Below are positions 7,043 through 8,704 of a DNA stretch of 8,704 nucleotides, in pieces (the stretch's first letter is position 1; the number at the start of each line of letters is the position of its first letter). Origin of the DNA: Treponema sp. (GTDB lineage: Bacteria; Spirochaetota; Spirochaetia; Treponematales; Treponemataceae); NCBI GenBank assembly GCA_024691265.1, contig JAILNT010000332.1, positions 1-8,704 of the forward strand, read 5' to 3'. A model generated the notes under the pieces. The model did no database searches. It saw only the letters and a program-made list of their open reading frames with translations, and was not told where the DNA came from. A program made the translations under genes and the position numbers.

Positions 7043-7855
7043 TTAATCTAAAACCCCACCCCAGGGTATATTTTCATTCTTACAGAGTTTTTTATATTCA
7101 TCTTCATCTTCTTTATTGCGTAAAGCTGTTACAAAAAAACTCATGTCAGCTGGTAATTCTTTTATAGATGCATTTACATCTGAATCTGCTTCAACCTTTA
7201 ATGCCTGGTTTGAAACTCCATCACGGCTATCTATAACTTTTATTTTACTACCGACAGCTTCCTGCATATCTTTTGCTATATGCGTAAAATGAGTACAACC
7301 TAGTATTATGGTATCGCAATCTTTCGATGTAAAATAATCTATTGCAGGTTTCAAAGCTAAAAGTTTTTCTTCCTTTGTTGCCGTAAAATAATCATGTTCA
7401 ACAAAAGAGACTAAAGCAGGGTCTCCCCGACTAAAGACTTCACAATCACTTGCAAAAGACTTTTCTAAATCTTTACAGTAAGGGTTATTTACTGTTGCAT
7501 TTGTAGCAAGTAAACCTATTCTTTTATTTTTAGTTATTCTTGCTGCTAAGCGTATTGCCGGGACTGTCCCAACTATAGGTAAATCGGGATAAGTTTTTCT
7601 AAGGTTATCAAGTGCAGTTACGCTTATTGTATTGCAGGCAACAACTATTGTTTTTGGTTCCCAGTGCTTTATTATTTTAGCTATAGCCTCGCTAGCACAG
7701 TTTGTAACTTCTTCTACAGTTTTTTCTCCATAGGGGAAATTGGCTGTATCACCTAAATATACACATCTGGAATCTTTACTTTTTGCTTTAAGGTCAAGCA
7801 TATAAGGAATTCCACCTGTGCCACTATCCAAAAATGCAAAATCTATAGAATGCAC
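7043..7855 (-). CDS. murI: Glutamate racemase
   Basis: This 270-aa protein, started at GTG 7855, is normal in size. MurI interconverts L- and D-glutamate in the cytoplasm, supplying D-glutamate for UDP-MurNAc-peptide synthesis. The family's two-base mechanism is visible: D10/S11 in LDSGTGG, catalytic C74 in VACNTIS, and the second catalytic C187 with H189 in LGCTHF. The GDTANFPYG substrate-site motif is near 35-43. An in-frame TTG lies at 7867, 11 bp inside the upstream gene. GTG 7855 is preferred because GGAG (7862-7865) sits 6 nt before it. The start comes 1 nt after the stop of the upstream zinc-ribbon gene, so the pair is almost certainly co-transcribed and coupled. The 3' end meets the + strand zinc-ribbon gene with a 2-bp gap and no terminator hairpin that I can see. 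Confidence 0.96.
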   Translation of the reverse strand: MHSIDFAFLDSGTGGIPYMLDLKAKSKDSRCVYLGDTANFPYGEKTVEEVTNCASEAIAKIIKHWEPKTIVVACNTISVTALDNLRKTYPDLPIVGTVPAIRLAARITKNKRIGLLATNATVNNPYCKDLEKSFASDCEVFSRGDPALVSFVEHDYFTATKEEKLLALKPAIDYFTSKDCDTIILGCTHFTHIAKDMQEAVGSKIKVIDSRDGVSNQALKVEADSDVNASIKELPADMSFFVTALRNKEDEDEYKKLCKNENIPWGGVLD

Positions 7856-7856
7856 A

Positions 7857-8132
7857 TTAGTCTCCAAACAAGCTGTTAAAGGCTGAGCGAGCGTCTTTTG
7901 CCTTATTATTATCTGATGAGGAAATATTTTTATTTACGACAAAGTTATCACAGAAATTTGCTCTTTCTTTATCTCTTACACATTCTTCTATTGTTTCATG
8001 ACATTCATAATGGGAAGAAGGAGAATAGAAATTGCAATTTTTGCAAGAATGTAAATCTGCACCACAAAAAGGACAAATGTCCGTTCTGCCAACATATTCA
8101 AGAGTTATGGGTTTTCCACATTTCCAACACAT
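7857..8132 (-). CDS. Small multi-cysteine zinc-ribbon protein of unknown function
   Basis: This 91-aa cytoplasmic protein has nine cysteines. C2/C5 and C20/C23 form a zinc ribbon (MCWKCGKP and CPFCGADL). C30/C33 begin a second module in SCKNCNFYSPSSHYEC that also has C44, C51 and C61 and ends DKERANFCDNF. I recall this arrangement from conserved uncharacterised bacterial proteins whose ends read 'DKExANFC', but no function is known to me. A polar tail (about 66-91) follows. The ATG has AAGGGG at 8145-8150, 12 nt away, which is longer than usual. It is the first gene of a pair with murI, whose start lies 1 nt past this stop. Operon partnership need not mean a shared pathway. The 93-bp gap upstream is shared with a divergent secreted-protein gene. 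Confidence 0.9.
   Translation of the reverse strand: MCWKCGKPITLEYVGRTDICPFCGADLHSCKNCNFYSPSSHYECHETIEECVRDKERANFCDNFVVNKNISSSDNNKAKDARSAFNSLFGD
7862..7865 (-). promoter_or_regulatory. murI ribosome binding site embedded in the upstream gene
   Basis: GGAG on the - strand lies in the last two codons (Gly-Asp) of the 91-aa gene, 6 nt before GTG 7853-7855. It supports the GTG over the TTG at 7867, which the site would abut directly. Confidence 0.6.
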
Positions 8133-8189
8133 TTCTAGATTTTACCCCTTTAATAGTGAAATGTTCAATAGCAGGCTATAAAACAATTC

Positions 8190-8218
8190 TTGTAACATAA
8201 TAAGAAAAAAAGTATTAT
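8190..8218 (+). promoter_or_regulatory. Candidate promoter for the gene at 8226, possibly giving a leaderless transcript
   Basis: TTGTAA (8190-8195; 4 of 6 to the -35 consensus) and TATTAT (8213-8218; 5 of 6 to the -10 consensus) are spaced by 17 nt. The expected transcription start, about 7 nt past the -10, is 8225-8226, which is the A of the ATG itself. A second TATAAT at 8220-8225 abuts the ATG and would start transcription inside the gene. The DNA here is nearly all A/T, so chance matches are likely. Confidence 0.3.
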
Positions 8219-8225
8219 TTATAAT

Positions 8226-8704
8226 ATGAGATTTAATACTAATAATTTATTTTACAGTTCAAAGATTTCAAAGGCTTTTGCATTTATAGCAGTTATTACA
8301 TTTTTGAATGTATTTGCAACTGCAAAAACTTCTTTTAATGATAATCTTGATGCTGAAAACCGCCGTAAGATGGGAAACGGAGAGGTTATAATTCTTAATA
8401 CTGGCAATACAAAGAAAATTTGTCTGGACACTGATAATCCTGTGGCAAATAAGCTTATAAAGACGATGAAAGACCTTAAGCCTGCATATTTTTCTGAAGT
8501 TATTCAGATTAAGCCTTACAGGGGTAATGAAGACCTTATAGAGCGTATTGAAAAAGAGCTTTTAGATGTTCCAGGTTATGCTGGTATCCCTTATTATTCT
8601 GTTCGCCATGATAAGTGGTACAAGCTTTATGAATCTGCAGAAATAAAAAATAAAAGTTCTAGTGGCAATAAAACAGACATGCTTGCCGATGTTGTTATGA
8701 AACC
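8226..8704 (+). CDS. Secreted protein of unknown function, 3' end cut by the window (DUF6675-like?)
   Basis: An open frame runs from ATG 8226 to the window edge (159 codons plus 2 nt) without a stop. The start encodes a signal peptide: MRFNTNNLFYSSKISK, then a hydrophobic core AFAFIAVITFLNVFA, with likely cleavage near FATA33. There is no lipobox cysteine. The mature part begins with an acidic/basic stretch (NLDAENRRKMGNGEVIILN) and continues with alternating helix and strand, including VPGYAGIPYYSVRHDKWYKLYESAEI at about 118-143 (quoted region shortened: key residues G-I-P-Y-Y-S and K-L-Y). The pattern 'GI.YYS......LY' recalls an uncharacterised family that I associate with Treponema, labelled DUF6675 from memory, so this is tentative. 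No Shine-Dalgarno sequence precedes the ATG. It is divergent from the zinc-ribbon/murI pair, with 93 bp between starts. Confidence 0.8.
   Translation, partial: MRFNTNNLFYSSKISKAFAFIAVITFLNVFATAKTSFNDNLDAENRRKMGNGEVIILNTGNTKKICLDTDNPVANKLIKTMKDLKPAYFSEVIQIKPYRGNEDLIERIEKELLDVPGYAGIPYYSVRHDKWYKLYESAEIKNKSSSGNKTDMLADVVMK

Noticed and set aside
7053..7068. ACCC...GGGT complementarity near the end of murI, considered as a terminator
   Set aside because: The stem is only four pairs, lies inside the coding sequence, and the T-run after it on the - strand is only four bases. It is too weak to call.
8220..8225. A perfect TATAAT directly before ATG 8226
   Set aside because: Transcription would start several bases inside the gene and lose the start codon. 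No -35 at the right spacing makes it more convincing than the TATTAT at 8213.
8133..8225. Promoter for the zinc-ribbon/murI pair (TTATTA with TATAGC near 8175-8203 on the - strand)
   Set aside because: Matches are only 3 of 6 and 4 of 6 in very AT-rich DNA, so I cannot separate this from chance, although a promoter is expected in this gap.

Overview
The window is a compact, AT-rich bacterial chromosome segment with short intergenic gaps and frequent GTG/TTG starts. Gene content suggests a spirochaete, probably a host-associated Treponema: an HD-GYP response regulator, Mfd, MurI, several secreted or membrane proteins of unknown function, and a last gene resembling a family I associate with Treponema. 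This taxonomic call is inference from gene style only, with no rRNA or marker gene to support it. I see no mobile element, CRISPR array, phage gene or defence system.

Layout, left to right. (1) Positions 1-35 are the 3' end of a tRNA gene on the + strand, followed by a strong hairpin terminator (38-69) that can also serve the gene converging on it. (2) On the - strand lie an HD-GYP cyclic-di-GMP phosphodiesterase response regulator (84-1208) and, upstream of it, the transcription-repair coupling factor mfd (1314-4898). The regulator appears to have its own extended -10 promoter at the end of mfd. (3) Divergent from mfd, with only 43 bp between starts, is a tight three-gene + strand cluster (4942-7040): a secreted protein of unknown function, a degenerate receiver-like protein with an unassigned C-terminal domain, and a double zinc-ribbon protein with one C-terminal membrane helix. 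(4) Converging on it with a 2-bp gap is a - strand pair: a small multi-cysteine zinc-ribbon protein (7857-8132) and glutamate racemase murI (7043-7855), which starts 1 nt after its neighbour's stop. (5) Divergent from that pair, a secreted protein begins at 8226 and runs off the right edge.

How they fit together. mfd (repair of transcription-blocking lesions) and murI (D-glutamate for peptidoglycan) are housekeeping genes. The HD-GYP regulator lowers cyclic-di-GMP in response to an unseen sensor kinase. The three-gene + strand cluster is the least explained part: its products are predicted to sit in the periplasm, cytoplasm and membrane, its gaps are 16 and 4 nt, and its two downstream genes have no clear ribosome binding site, which fits co-expression and translational coupling. 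No function can be assigned to it from sequence alone. Several upstream starts are probably not the real ones (HD-GYP, mfd, murI), and the corrected starts are given in the entries.
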